In this document: positions 16,038 through 24,033 of the stretch, one piece after another
Layout of the letters: each line of letters begins with the position of its first letter
Position numbering within the stretch: position 1 is the stretch's first letter
Origin: Burkholderia sp. BCC1644
Lineage (GTDB): Bacteria > Pseudomonadota > Gammaproteobacteria > Burkholderiales > Burkholderiaceae
NCBI RefSeq assembly: GCF_902833225.1
Contig: NZ_CADFEI010000014.1
Coordinates: forward strand, 159,880 to 223,879
Length of the DNA: 64,000 nucleotides
Direction of reading: 5' to 3'
Position numbers and translations under genes: made by a program
The notes under the pieces: model-generated
Told to the model about the DNA's origin: nothing
Database searches by the model: none
What the model saw: the letters and a program-made list of their open reading frames with translations, nothing else

Positions 16038-17552
16038 ATGCTGCATAAGCGTGCGCTCGTCCTGTCGATCCTCGTGCTCGCGTCGTGCGGGCTCGGCTAC
16101 GAACTGATCAGCAGCGCGCTGTCGAGCTACCTGCTCGGCGATTCGATCCTGCAATTCTCGTCGGTGATCGGCAGCTACCTGTTCGCGATGGGGATCGGCT
16201 CGTGGCTCGCGAAGTTCGTCGAGGACGACGACGTGCTCGACCGCTTCGTCGACATCGAGCTGCTCGTCGGCCTGCTCGGCGGCGTGTCGGCCGCGCTGCT
16301 GTTCGCGGTGTTCGCATGGCTCGCCGCGCCGTTCCGCGCGGCGCTCTATGCGCTCGTGCTCGCGCTCGGCCTGCTGATCGGGATGGAGATCCCGCTCGTG
16401 ATGCGCGCGTTCCAGCAGCGGCGCCAGGCGTTCCGCCATACCGTCAGCGAGGTGCTGACCTTCGACTATCTCGGCTCGCTCGCGGTGTCGCTGATCTTCC
16501 CGCTCGTGCTCGCGCCGCGTCTCGGCCTGCTGCGCACGAGCTTCCTGTTCGGTCTCCTGAACGCCTTCGTCGCGCTGTGGACGACGCACCTGTTCCGCGA
16601 CGAGATCCGCAACGTGCGCGGCAAGCTGATGCGCGCGGCGCTCGTGATCGGGCTGCTGGTCGCCGGGTTCGCGCTGTCGGACCGCATCACGCACTGGGCC
16701 GAGCACGGCGTATACGGCGACGAGACGATCTATTCGGAAACGACGCCCTACCAGCGCATCGTGCTCACGCAGTGGCACGACGACATGCGGCTGTACCTGA
16801 ACGGCAACCTGCAATTCTCGTCGCGCGACGAGCACCGCTATCACGAGGCGCTGATCCACCCGACGATCGAAGCGCTGCCCTGGGCAAAGCACGTGCTCGT
16901 GCTCGGCGGCGGCGACGGGCTCGCCGTGCGCGAACTGCTCAAGCACCGCAATCTCGAACAGATCACGCTCGTCGATCTCGATCCCGCGATGACGAAGCTG
17001 TTCTCGACCTCTGCGCCGCTCGTCAAGCTGAACCAGGGCTCGCTGAAAGACCCGCGCGTACGCGTGATCAACGACGATGCGGTGCGCTGGCTCGAATCGA
17101 ATGCCGACGTGTACGACGCGATCGTCGTCGACTTCCCCGATCCGACCAACTTCGGGCTCGGCCGGCTGTATTCGGTGCCGGTGTTCCGGCTGCTCGCGCG
17201 CCACCTGTCGGAGAACGGCTATGCGGTGATCCAGTCGACGTCGCCGTACTTCGCGCCGCACGCGTACTGGACCATCATCGCGACGCTGCACGAAGCCGGG
17301 CTCAACACGTGGCCGTACCACTGCTATGTGCCGTCGTTCGGCGACTGGGGGTTCGTGATCGCCGGCAAGCGCCGCGACTTCACCGTGCCGACGCACTACT
17401 CGGTGCCGACACGCTGGCTCGACGCGCAGACGGCCACCGAGATGTTCCACTTCCCGGCCGACATGCCGGCGCTGCCGATGTCGCCGAACGAACTCAACGA
17501 CCAGCCGCTCGTACGCCGCTTCGACGACGACTGGAAGCACGTGCTGCGCTGA
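16038..17552 (+). CDS. Membrane-embedded spermidine synthase-like aminopropyltransferase
   Basis: A 504-residue fusion: about seven transmembrane helices (residues 1-225; LVLSILVLASCGLGYELI, LFAVFAWLAAPFRAALYALV, LIFPLVLAPRLGLLRTSFLF) followed by a spermidine synthase domain. The nucleotide-binding loop is GGGDG at 290-294, with acidic VDLDPA after the next strand, INDDAVRWLE, and the catalytic-aspartate region VVDFPDPTN. Soluble SpeE lacks the membrane part. ATG 16038 is chosen because it precedes the first helix. With the linked speD it can be supplied with decarboxylated AdoMet; the acceptor may be a polyamine or a membrane-associated molecule. Its TGA overlaps the ATG of the next gene. 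Confidence 0.85.
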   Translation: MLHKRALVLSILVLASCGLGYELISSALSSYLLGDSILQFSSVIGSYLFAMGIGSWLAKFVEDDDVLDRFVDIELLVGLLGGVSAALLFAVFAWLAAPFRAALYALVLALGLLIGMEIPLVMRAFQQRRQAFRHTVSEVLTFDYLGSLAVSLIFPLVLAPRLGLLRTSFLFGLLNAFVALWTTHLFRDEIRNVRGKLMRAALVIGLLVAGFALSDRITHWAEHGVYGDETIYSETTPYQRIVLTQWHDDMRLYLNGNLQFSSRDEHRYHEALIHPTIEALPWAKHVLVLGGGDGLAVRELLKHRNLEQITLVDLDPAMTKLFSTSAPLVKLNQGSLKDPRVRVINDDAVRWLESNADVYDAIVVDFPDPTNFGLGRLYSVPVFRLLARHLSENGYAVIQSTSPYFAPHAYWTIIATLHEAGLNTWPYHCYVPSFGDWGFVIAGKRRDFTVPTHYSVPTRWLDAQTATEMFHFPADMPALPMSPNELNDQPLVRRFDDDWKHVLR

Positions 17553-19171
17553 TGGACCGCCGCACGTTCCTCGTCGCGTCGGCGGCCGCGTCGCTCGCCG
17601 CCTGCGGCCGCACCGGCTGGATCGAGACGACGCCGCGCGTCGGCTACCCCGGCATGCGCGAAGGCCATGCGCTGCGCGACCATGCCACGCTGCCGCCGCC
17701 GTCGGGCACGATCGAGACGGATGTCGCGATCCTCGGTGCCGGCGCGGCCGGACTGTCGTGCGCATGGCAGCTCGCGCGCGCGGGCCACCAGCGCTTCACG
17801 GTGCTCGCAGGCCCCGAATTCGGCGGCAATGCGGCCGGCGGAAGGTTCGGCGAACTCGGCTACCCGAAAGGCGCGCACTACCTGCCGCTGCCGTCGCTCG
17901 AATCCGCGCATCTGCGCGACATGCTCGCCGATCTCGGCGTGATCGAATCCGCGCCATTCTCCGCACGCCCCGTGTACGACGAACGCGCGCTCGTGCATGC
18001 ACCCGACGAACGGCTCTTCATCGCCGGCCAGTGGCAGGACGGCATCGTGCCGACCGCCGGCCTCGGCGCCGACGAACTCGCGCAGCAGGCGAAGTTCTTC
18101 GCGTACACGGACGGGCTGCGCACCGCACGCGGCGCCGACGGCCGCAAGGTGTTCTGCATCCCGATCGCGGAATCGTCGCGCGACCCGCGCTGGCGCGCGC
18201 TCGACCGGCGCTCGTTCCGCCAGTGGCTGCTCGACGAGGGCTACACCGCGAAAGCGCTGCACTGGTACCTGAACTACTGCTGCCGCGACGACTATGGCGC
18301 CGGCTACGAGCACGTATCGGCCTGGGCCGGCCTGCACTACTTCTCGTCGCGCGGCGGCCATGCGGGCGATGCAAGCGACGGCGCGGTGCTGACCTGGCCC
18401 GACGGACTGCACACGATGGTGACCCGGCTGAGCGATTCGATCACCGCGCGCACCGGCTCGAACGCGTGGTCGCGGGACGGCTTCGCGGTGCGCGCGACCG
18501 AACGCACGGGCGGCGTCGACGTGCTGTGCGCGCGCATCGGCGACGACGGCACGCTGTCGACGTTCACGCTGAAGGCGCGGCGCGTCGTGAGCGCGATGCC
18601 GCTGTTCGTCGCCGCGCGCGTGTTTCCGCAGCTTGCCGCATCCGGCTTCGAGCCCGCGCGCGACCTGCCGCCGCGCGCGCCGTGGCTCGTGTCCAATTTC
18701 CTGCTCGACGGGATGCCTGACGAGGAAGCCGGCGTGCCGCTTGCGTGGGACAACGTCGTCTACGACGGTGAAGCGCTCGGTTATGTCGTGTCGACGCACC
18801 AGTTGATCCGGATGTCGCCGCCGACGCGCTCGGTGTTCTCCGCGTATCAGGCGTTGAGTACGCAAACGCCGGACGACACGCGCCGCTGGCTTGCCCAGGC
18901 AAAGCCCGACGCGTTGCGCGAACAGGCCGCGATCGACCTGCAGGCCGTCTATGGGCGCGCGCTGTGGAAACACGCAACGGCGCTCGAGATCACCGTGCGC
19001 GGCCACGCGATGGCGACGCCCGACGTCGGCTTCCTGAGCCGCCCGGGCCTGCTCGCGCTGCGCGATGCCGACGGCCCCGTCGTGTTCGCGCATGCCGACC
19101 TGTCCGGGCTGTCGCTGTTCGAGGAAGCGTCGTACTGGGGCATGCTCGCGGCCCGGCGCGTGCTCGCCTGA
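17552..19171 (+). CDS. FAD-dependent amine-oxidase-like lipoprotein
   Basis: A 539-residue flavoprotein. The N-terminus is MDRRTFLVASAAASLAAC: a twin-arginine-like start, hydrophobic core and lipobox LAAC with Cys-18, so it is probably exported folded and lipid-anchored. The Rossmann motif AILGAGAAGLSCAWQLA (Gly-62/64/67) places it in the FAD/NAD(P)-binding amine oxidase superfamily; YPKGAHYLPLPS and GLSLFEEASYWGMLAAR are its conserved ends. It overlaps the aminopropyltransferase stop as TGATG, so the two are translationally coupled. A role in oxidising the product of that enzyme is an inference from linkage; no substrate is known. Confidence 0.8.
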   Translation: MDRRTFLVASAAASLAACGRTGWIETTPRVGYPGMREGHALRDHATLPPPSGTIETDVAILGAGAAGLSCAWQLARAGHQRFTVLAGPEFGGNAAGGRFGELGYPKGAHYLPLPSLESAHLRDMLADLGVIESAPFSARPVYDERALVHAPDERLFIAGQWQDGIVPTAGLGADELAQQAKFFAYTDGLRTARGADGRKVFCIPIAESSRDPRWRALDRRSFRQWLLDEGYTAKALHWYLNYCCRDDYGAGYEHVSAWAGLHYFSSRGGHAGDASDGAVLTWPDGLHTMVTRLSDSITARTGSNAWSRDGFAVRATERTGGVDVLCARIGDDGTLSTFTLKARRVVSAMPLFVAARVFPQLAASGFEPARDLPPRAPWLVSNFLLDGMPDEEAGVPLAWDNVVYDGEALGYVVSTHQLIRMSPPTRSVFSAYQALSTQTPDDTRRWLAQAKPDALREQAAIDLQAVYGRALWKHATALEITVRGHAMATPDVGFLSRPGLLALRDADGPVVFAHADLSGLSLFEEASYWGMLAARRVLA

Positions 19172-19299
19172 GCGCCTGCTTTTCCGTCACCGTGGCGACG
19201 CTGCCACCCGCTATAATCGCGCGACATTCCGACTGCATTGAGCAGGCCGACGGTGCCGCGCCGTTCGACGCGCCGCCAGCCCTCCTCGACACGACAATA

Positions 19300-20064
19300 A
19301 TGACGAACCGAACCATCCGACGCCTTCGCCCGCTCGTGCGCGCCGCCGCGCGCGTGCTCGCCTGCGCCCCGCTGCTCGGCGCGCCGCTGGCGCTGCATGC
19401 GGCCGACACCGCAGGCACCACCGGCACCGAGCCCGCCTCCGCGCGCTACATCGTCGTCGACACCGGCCATACGCCCGCACATCCCGGCTCCACCGGCGCG
19501 AGCGGCCGCGTCGAATACCTGTACAACCTCGACCTGTCCGGCGCAGTCGCCGAGAAGCTCGCCGCGCACGGCGACCGCGTGCTGCGCACGTCGGCCGACG
19601 GCCGCGAGATCAAGCTCGATCAGCGTTCGACGCAGGCGCCCGACGCGAACCTGTTCGTGTCGATCCATCACGACTCGATGCAGCAGCAGTTCATCGACGC
19701 CGGCCGGCAGCGCGAATTCCGCGGCTTCTCGGTGTTCGTGTCGGAACGCAATCCGCACTATGCGGAAAGCCTGCGTTGCGCGAAGGCGATCGCCGAGCGG
19801 CTGGTCGCAGCCGGCGAACGGCCGTCGCTGTATCACGCGCAGCCGATCCGCGGCGAGAATCGCCCGCTGATCGACCCGCAGCTCGGCATCCACCGCTTCG
19901 ACGATCTCGTCGTGCTGCGCACCGCGCCGACTCCGGCCGTGCTCGTCGAGGCGGGCGTGATCGTCAACCCGGACGAAGAGGCGCGCCTCGCGCGGCGCGA
20001 GACGATCCAGCGCCTGTCCACCGCGATCGCGGGCGGGGTCGACGCGTGCACGACGCCGCAATAA
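19300..20064 (+). CDS. N-acetylmuramoyl-L-alanine amidase (AmiC-type, Amidase_3)
   Basis: A 254-residue periplasmic zinc hydrolase that cleaves the amide between MurNAc and the peptide of peptidoglycan. The zinc ligands are recognisable as His-57 (VVDTGH), Glu-72 (RVEYLYN) and His-123 or His-124 (FVSIHHD), and the catalytic glutamate as Glu-217 (AVLVEAGVIVNPDEE). A basic N-terminus and hydrophobic stretch ending LHAADT form the signal peptide. It lacks the AMIN domain of septal amidases. It lies 128 bases downstream of the amine oxidase-like gene and 53 bases upstream of an LprI-like gene. Confidence 0.85.
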   Translation: MTNRTIRRLRPLVRAAARVLACAPLLGAPLALHAADTAGTTGTEPASARYIVVDTGHTPAHPGSTGASGRVEYLYNLDLSGAVAEKLAAHGDRVLRTSADGREIKLDQRSTQAPDANLFVSIHHDSMQQQFIDAGRQREFRGFSVFVSERNPHYAESLRCAKAIAERLVAAGERPSLYHAQPIRGENRPLIDPQLGIHRFDDLVVLRTAPTPAVLVEAGVIVNPDEEARLARRETIQRLSTAIAGGVDACTTPQ

Positions 20065-20117
20065 ATGACGATATCGCCCGCCGGGCTCAACGGTTTCACC
20101 CAGTCAGGAGCATCACA

Positions 20118-20507
20118 ATGAAAAAGAAGAATCTGTTCGCATCCTGCGCGCTGCTCGCGCTTGCCGTTCCGTTCGCCGCACACGCGGCCGGCTGTGCGAA
20201 GCCGCACAGCGCGTTCGACCAGGTGTACTGCAGCAGCACGCAGTTCTCGCAAACCGACCGTGACCTCAACGACGAGTACGGCCGCCTGCGCAAGCAACTG
20301 AGCAGCGATCAGCAGGCGACGCTGAAGGCCGGCCAGCTCGCGTGGTTGAAGCAACGCGATGCCCAGTGCAGCGAGACGCGCAACAACGGCTACCTGGTGG
20401 ATCTCCAGTGCGCGACCGACATGACGCAGTCGCGCCTGTCGTTCCTGCGCGAGCGTGAACGCGAGTGCACGAGCACCGGTTGCGTGGCGTCGAAGCTCGG
20501 CGACTAA
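20118..20507 (+). CDS. LprI-like secreted protein (lysozyme-inhibitor-type domain)
   Basis: A 129-residue protein. The signal peptide KKKNLFASCALLALAVPFAAHA precedes a single LprI/DUF1311 domain with paired cysteines (AGCAKPHSAFDQVYC; later AQCSETRNNGYLVDLQC and ECTSTGC) and the helix RDLNDEYGRLRKQLSSDQQA. Members are reported to inhibit lysozyme or to sit in the envelope. AGGAG lies 10 bases before the ATG. It follows a peptidoglycan amidase gene in the same direction, consistent with a cell-wall role. Confidence 0.8.
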   Translation: MKKKNLFASCALLALAVPFAAHAAGCAKPHSAFDQVYCSSTQFSQTDRDLNDEYGRLRKQLSSDQQATLKAGQLAWLKQRDAQCSETRNNGYLVDLQCATDMTQSRLSFLRERERECTSTGCVASKLGD

Positions 20508-20600
20508 GGGCTTCACGCGTGCCGCGCCGCGGAGCGTTTCGCGACGCGGCGTTTCATGCGCTTGCAATCCCTGCGCCTCGGCACCGCGAAAGGAGCGGCG

Positions 20601-21179
20601 ATGCGACATGAATTCTCTGAAGTCCTCAACGATCTCGTCGACTATTTTCTCGTCGGCGATCTCCTGCTGCTGAAGCGCTACCAGGAACGGCACGGGCTGC
20701 CGGACGACGTCGCGGCGGCGTTCACGACGAGCGACAGCGGCGACCGCGCCACGCTGGAAGGCGTCGTCATTCCGCTGGCCGGCATCGAGAACCATCCCTA
20801 TACGGTCATCTTCACACTGGATGACGACACACCCGAGCTGCTGAAAACGGGCAGCCGCCTGCAGCATCGGCGCGGCGGGTACGTGCTGCGCGTCGAACAT
20901 CGTTCGGTCATGCTCTATACGTGGCGGATTCTCGAACGCTTCAACGACGCATCGGTCAATGCGCTGCTCGCGCGTTACCGGGAACCGGGCCGGCCCGTGA
21001 TTGATATCGACAACGGCTGGTATGACGTCGAGATCCTCGGTGGCGAACTGCCGCGCAACGGCTGGTTCGAGCCTGCGTTCGAATTCGTGCTGAGAAAAGC
21101 CGACGCACCGGGCGATGCATCGCAGGTCGATATCAACTATCGTTTTGCAATAGAAGGCAGTCCGGATCCGGCGAATTGA
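20601..21179 (+). CDS. Hypothetical 192-residue protein
   Basis: Not recognised. The ATG at 20601 has a good AAAGGAG site seven bases upstream, so I prefer it to the in-frame ATG at 20556. The product is cytoplasmic with mixed helix and strand (EVLNDLVDYFLVGDLLLLKR, then HPYTVIFTLDDDTPELLK, RRGGYVLRVEHRSVMLYTW), and acidic overall. There is no membrane segment or known motif. It precedes a GNAT gene by 50 bases and may be co-transcribed. Confidence 0.6.
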   Translation: MRHEFSEVLNDLVDYFLVGDLLLLKRYQERHGLPDDVAAAFTTSDSGDRATLEGVVIPLAGIENHPYTVIFTLDDDTPELLKTGSRLQHRRGGYVLRVEHRSVMLYTWRILERFNDASVNALLARYREPGRPVIDIDNGWYDVEILGGELPRNGWFEPAFEFVLRKADAPGDASQVDINYRFAIEGSPDPAN

Positions 21180-21229
21180 ATCCCGCGCGTAACAACGCGG
21201 CACACGGCAACCGATCAGGCGGAGTACCC

Positions 21230-21769
21230 ATGACACCGAACACGATGGACATCGATATCCGCCCTGCCACGCCAGCCGATGCCCCGGCCGTCGCCGCCAT
21301 TCACGTCGCATCGTGGCAGGCCACCTACGCGGGCATCATGCCTGCCCCGTTCCTCGCCGGCCTGTCGGTCGAAAAACGCACCGCTTCGTGGCGCCATGCG
21401 CTCGACGCGGGACGGCCGCGTGTCGCGCTCGCGTTCGCCGAAAGCGGGCCGACCGGCTGGATCGCCTACGGTCCGACGCGCGACACCGACAAGGACCGCA
21501 CCTGGGGCGAGATCGAAGCGATCTATCTGCAACCGGCGCATTGCGGGCAAGGCGTCGGCGCGGCGCTCGTCGACCATGCATGCCGTGCGCTGCATGACTC
21601 GGGCCACGAGTGGGTGTCGCTCTGGGTGCTGGTGAAAAACCACCGTGCGCGAGCGTTCTACGAACGCGAGGGTTTCGTCGCCGAAGACGACATCAAGACG
21701 TTCGAGATCGAAGGTACGCCGATCGACGAGGTGCGCTACTGGCGCGCCTTGCCGAAACAATTGTCATGA
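21230..21769 (+). CDS. GNAT-family N-acetyltransferase
   Basis: A 179-residue acetyltransferase. DIDIRPATPADAPAVAAIH starts the fold, AIYLQPAHCGQGVGAALVDH is motif A with the acetyl-CoA pyrophosphate loop (QGVGAA), and NHRARAFYEREGF is motif B. The start ATG 21230 has a GGCGGAG ribosome site; a longer in-frame start at 21176 is less likely. Its last six bases overlap the stop of the convergent LysR gene. Substrate unknown. Confidence 0.85.
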   Translation: MTPNTMDIDIRPATPADAPAVAAIHVASWQATYAGIMPAPFLAGLSVEKRTASWRHALDAGRPRVALAFAESGPTGWIAYGPTRDTDKDRTWGEIEAIYLQPAHCGQGVGAALVDHACRALHDSGHEWVSLWVLVKNHRARAFYEREGFVAEDDIKTFEIEGTPIDEVRYWRALPKQLS

Positions 21770-22687
21770 CGGCATCGCCCCGCCTGCTGCCAGACGCGCC
21801 TGCATCAACTGCAGCAACTCGCGGATCTTCGCGTTGACCGAATTGCGGCTCGAATAGGCGGCCAGCAGTTCCAGCGGCGCCGGCGTCATCTCCAGCGGCA
21901 CGCGCACGAGCCTCCCGGCGGCCAGCTCGGCCGCGCACCCGCGTTCGACGAGAATCGCGAAGCCGATCCCGCTCACTGCCGCCAGCCCCGCCATCTCGCC
22001 GCTATTGACGCGATACCGGCTCGCGACCGGAATCTTGTGAATCCGCCCGTCGTCGTCGGCGAACTGCCACGGCTGCCCCTTCAGCGTGCTCAACGTCGTG
22101 ATGCACGGCAATTGCCCGAGCTGCTCCGTCCGAGCCGGCATGCCCGTGCGTTCGATCAGCGACGGCGCGGCCACGACGACGCTCGGCAAACTCACGAGCG
22201 GCCTGACGACGAACGCACTGTCATCCAGCTTGCCGCGATTGACGATGATCGACAGGTCGATATCGTCGCGCAGCGTCGAGACGCCTGCGAGGCTCGTATC
22301 GCAATCGATTTCGACACGCGGATGGCGGCTCGCGAATTCCGCGACGATCGGCCCGAGCATGCGCGGTCCGATTTCACCGGGCACGCAGAGCTTCAGCACA
22401 CCACGCAGCTCCGTCTGCTGCGAGGTCAGTTCGAATTCGGCGAGCGTCAGCGCATCGAGCATCGGCTTCGCGCGCTCGTGCAGCAGACGCCCGGCCTCCG
22501 TCATGCGCAGGTGCCGCGTGCTGCGCTCGAGCAGGCGCACGCCGAGCCTCGACTCCAGTTGCGCCACATGGCGGCTCACGTTGGAACCCGGCATCGCGAG
22601 TACGCGCGCGGCGCCGGCAAAGCTGCCTTCGTCGACGACCGACACGAACACACGCACCGCATTCAGATCCAGCTTGCTCCGCATCAT
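21764..22687 (-). CDS. LysR-family transcriptional regulator
   Basis: A 307-residue LysR protein. The winged helix (FAGAARVLAMPGSNVSRHVA, LLERSTRHLRMTEAGRLLH) is followed by the effector domain. It is transcribed away from the FAD monooxygenase at 22832, which it probably regulates; the 144-base gap contains an A/T-rich patch (CATAATTTACGATG near 22741) suitable for a promoter. The 3' end overlaps the GNAT gene by six bases, tail to tail. Confidence 0.88.
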   Translation of the reverse strand: MMRSKLDLNAVRVFVSVVDEGSFAGAARVLAMPGSNVSRHVAQLESRLGVRLLERSTRHLRMTEAGRLLHERAKPMLDALTLAEFELTSQQTELRGVLKLCVPGEIGPRMLGPIVAEFASRHPRVEIDCDTSLAGVSTLRDDIDLSIIVNRGKLDDSAFVVRPLVSLPSVVVAAPSLIERTGMPARTEQLGQLPCITTLSTLKGQPWQFADDDGRIHKIPVASRYRVNSGEMAGLAAVSGIGFAILVERGCAAELAAGRLVRVPLEMTPAPLELLAAYSSRNSVNAKIRELLQLMQARLAAGGAMPS

Positions 22688-22831
22688 TCGCCCATTTCAG
22701 GTATCAAAGCGTGCCGATTTTCACGGCTTATCCCGCCCGAGACCATAATTTACGATGCTCATCCCGTCAATGCGACGCCGACGCGCGAACCCGCGCCCCG
22801 GCGAGCACGCACGACACAAGGAAGGAGCAAG

Positions 22832-24010
22832 ATGGAAATCGCCATTCTGGGCGCCGGTGTGGCCGGCATGAGCACCGCACTCGCACTCGCCGGGCGCGGA
22901 CACCGGATCAGCTTGTACGAACGCCGGCCATCGGAATCGACGATGGGCGCAGGCGTCGTGCTGTGGCCGAATGCCGGCTTCGTGCTCGCGCAACTCGGCC
23001 TGCTGCCGGACATCGTCGAGGTCGGCGGCCACCTGCATGCGATACGGCGCATCGACCGGCACGGCACCCCGCTCAAGGTCACCGATATCGGCGCACTCGA
23101 CCGCCGCATGGGTTTCCCGACGTATTCGATCCTGCGGCGCGACCTGCAGGCAGTGCTGACACGGCACCTCGCCGCACGCGGCATCGACGTTCGCTTCGGC
23201 CACGGTGCGACGGCCATCGAAACCGGAATGGACGGCCGTGCCGTCGTTCGCTTCGACAACGGCGCGACGATCGCCCCCGATCTCGTGATCGGCGCGGACG
23301 GCCGCATGAACTCCGTCGCGCGACACTACGTGGTCGGCCACAACACGCCCGTCTACCAGGGATTCGTCAACTGGATCGGTATCGCGCAGCACGATGCGCC
23401 GCTGGTCGACGAGGTGTCGATATTCGACTACTGGGGCGTGCGCGAGCGTTTCGGCATCGTCGCGCTGGACCGGCGTCAGGTGTATTGGGCGGCGGCATGG
23501 CCCGAAACCGATCCGGGCGAGGCGACGGAACGCGATCCGGGCGCGATGCTGGAACGGCGCTTCGCGACGTGGCCGGCACCCGTCGCGGACGTGATCCGTG
23601 CGACACCGTCGGACACGATCACGAAGATCAGCGTGCACGATCTCGATCCGGTCGACGTGTGGCACCGCGGCAACGTGCTGCTGATCGGCGATGCTGCGCA
23701 CGCACCGCTACCGACCTCCGGACAAGGCGCCTGCCAGGCGCTCGAGGACGCGTGGCATCTTGCCCGTTGCCTCGACGAGCACGGGGCAGGCAACGGCAGC
23801 GACCTCGATGCCGCGCTCGCATCCTTCACGATGCTGCGCCGCCCGAAAACCGCGGCGATCACCGAGCGTGCGCGCGATTTTGCCCACCTGCTGTTCGGTG
23901 AGAACGTGAACGAAAGCGCGCGACAACAGATCGACCCGGTCGCGGAAATCGAGGCCCTGACCAACGCGTGGGGCGCGCACCTGCCGATGGCGCAGGTGCG
24001 CGGACGATAG
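22832..24010 (+). CDS. FAD-dependent aromatic-ring monooxygenase-like protein
   Basis: A 392-residue class A flavoprotein monooxygenase, the group that hydroxylates aromatic or heterocyclic acids using NAD(P)H and oxygen. The FAD-binding motif AILGAGVAGMSTALALAG (Gly-7/9/12) begins at residue 4. The second FAD motif is VLLIGDAAHAPLPTSGQG, followed by CQALEDAWHLARCL. DLVIGADGRMNSVAR is the DG motif. The ATG follows AAGGAG. It is divergent from a LysR regulator, a usual arrangement for catabolic hydroxylases, and ends 23 bases from the convergent glutamine synthetase-like gene. Substrate unknown. Confidence 0.85.
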   Translation: MEIAILGAGVAGMSTALALAGRGHRISLYERRPSESTMGAGVVLWPNAGFVLAQLGLLPDIVEVGGHLHAIRRIDRHGTPLKVTDIGALDRRMGFPTYSILRRDLQAVLTRHLAARGIDVRFGHGATAIETGMDGRAVVRFDNGATIAPDLVIGADGRMNSVARHYVVGHNTPVYQGFVNWIGIAQHDAPLVDEVSIFDYWGVRERFGIVALDRRQVYWAAAWPETDPGEATERDPGAMLERRFATWPAPVADVIRATPSDTITKISVHDLDPVDVWHRGNVLLIGDAAHAPLPTSGQGACQALEDAWHLARCLDEHGAGNGSDLDAALASFTMLRRPKTAAITERARDFAHLLFGENVNESARQQIDPVAEIEALTNAWGAHLPMAQVRGR

Positions 24011-24033
24011 GACGCGCGAGCGTCAGCATCCGC

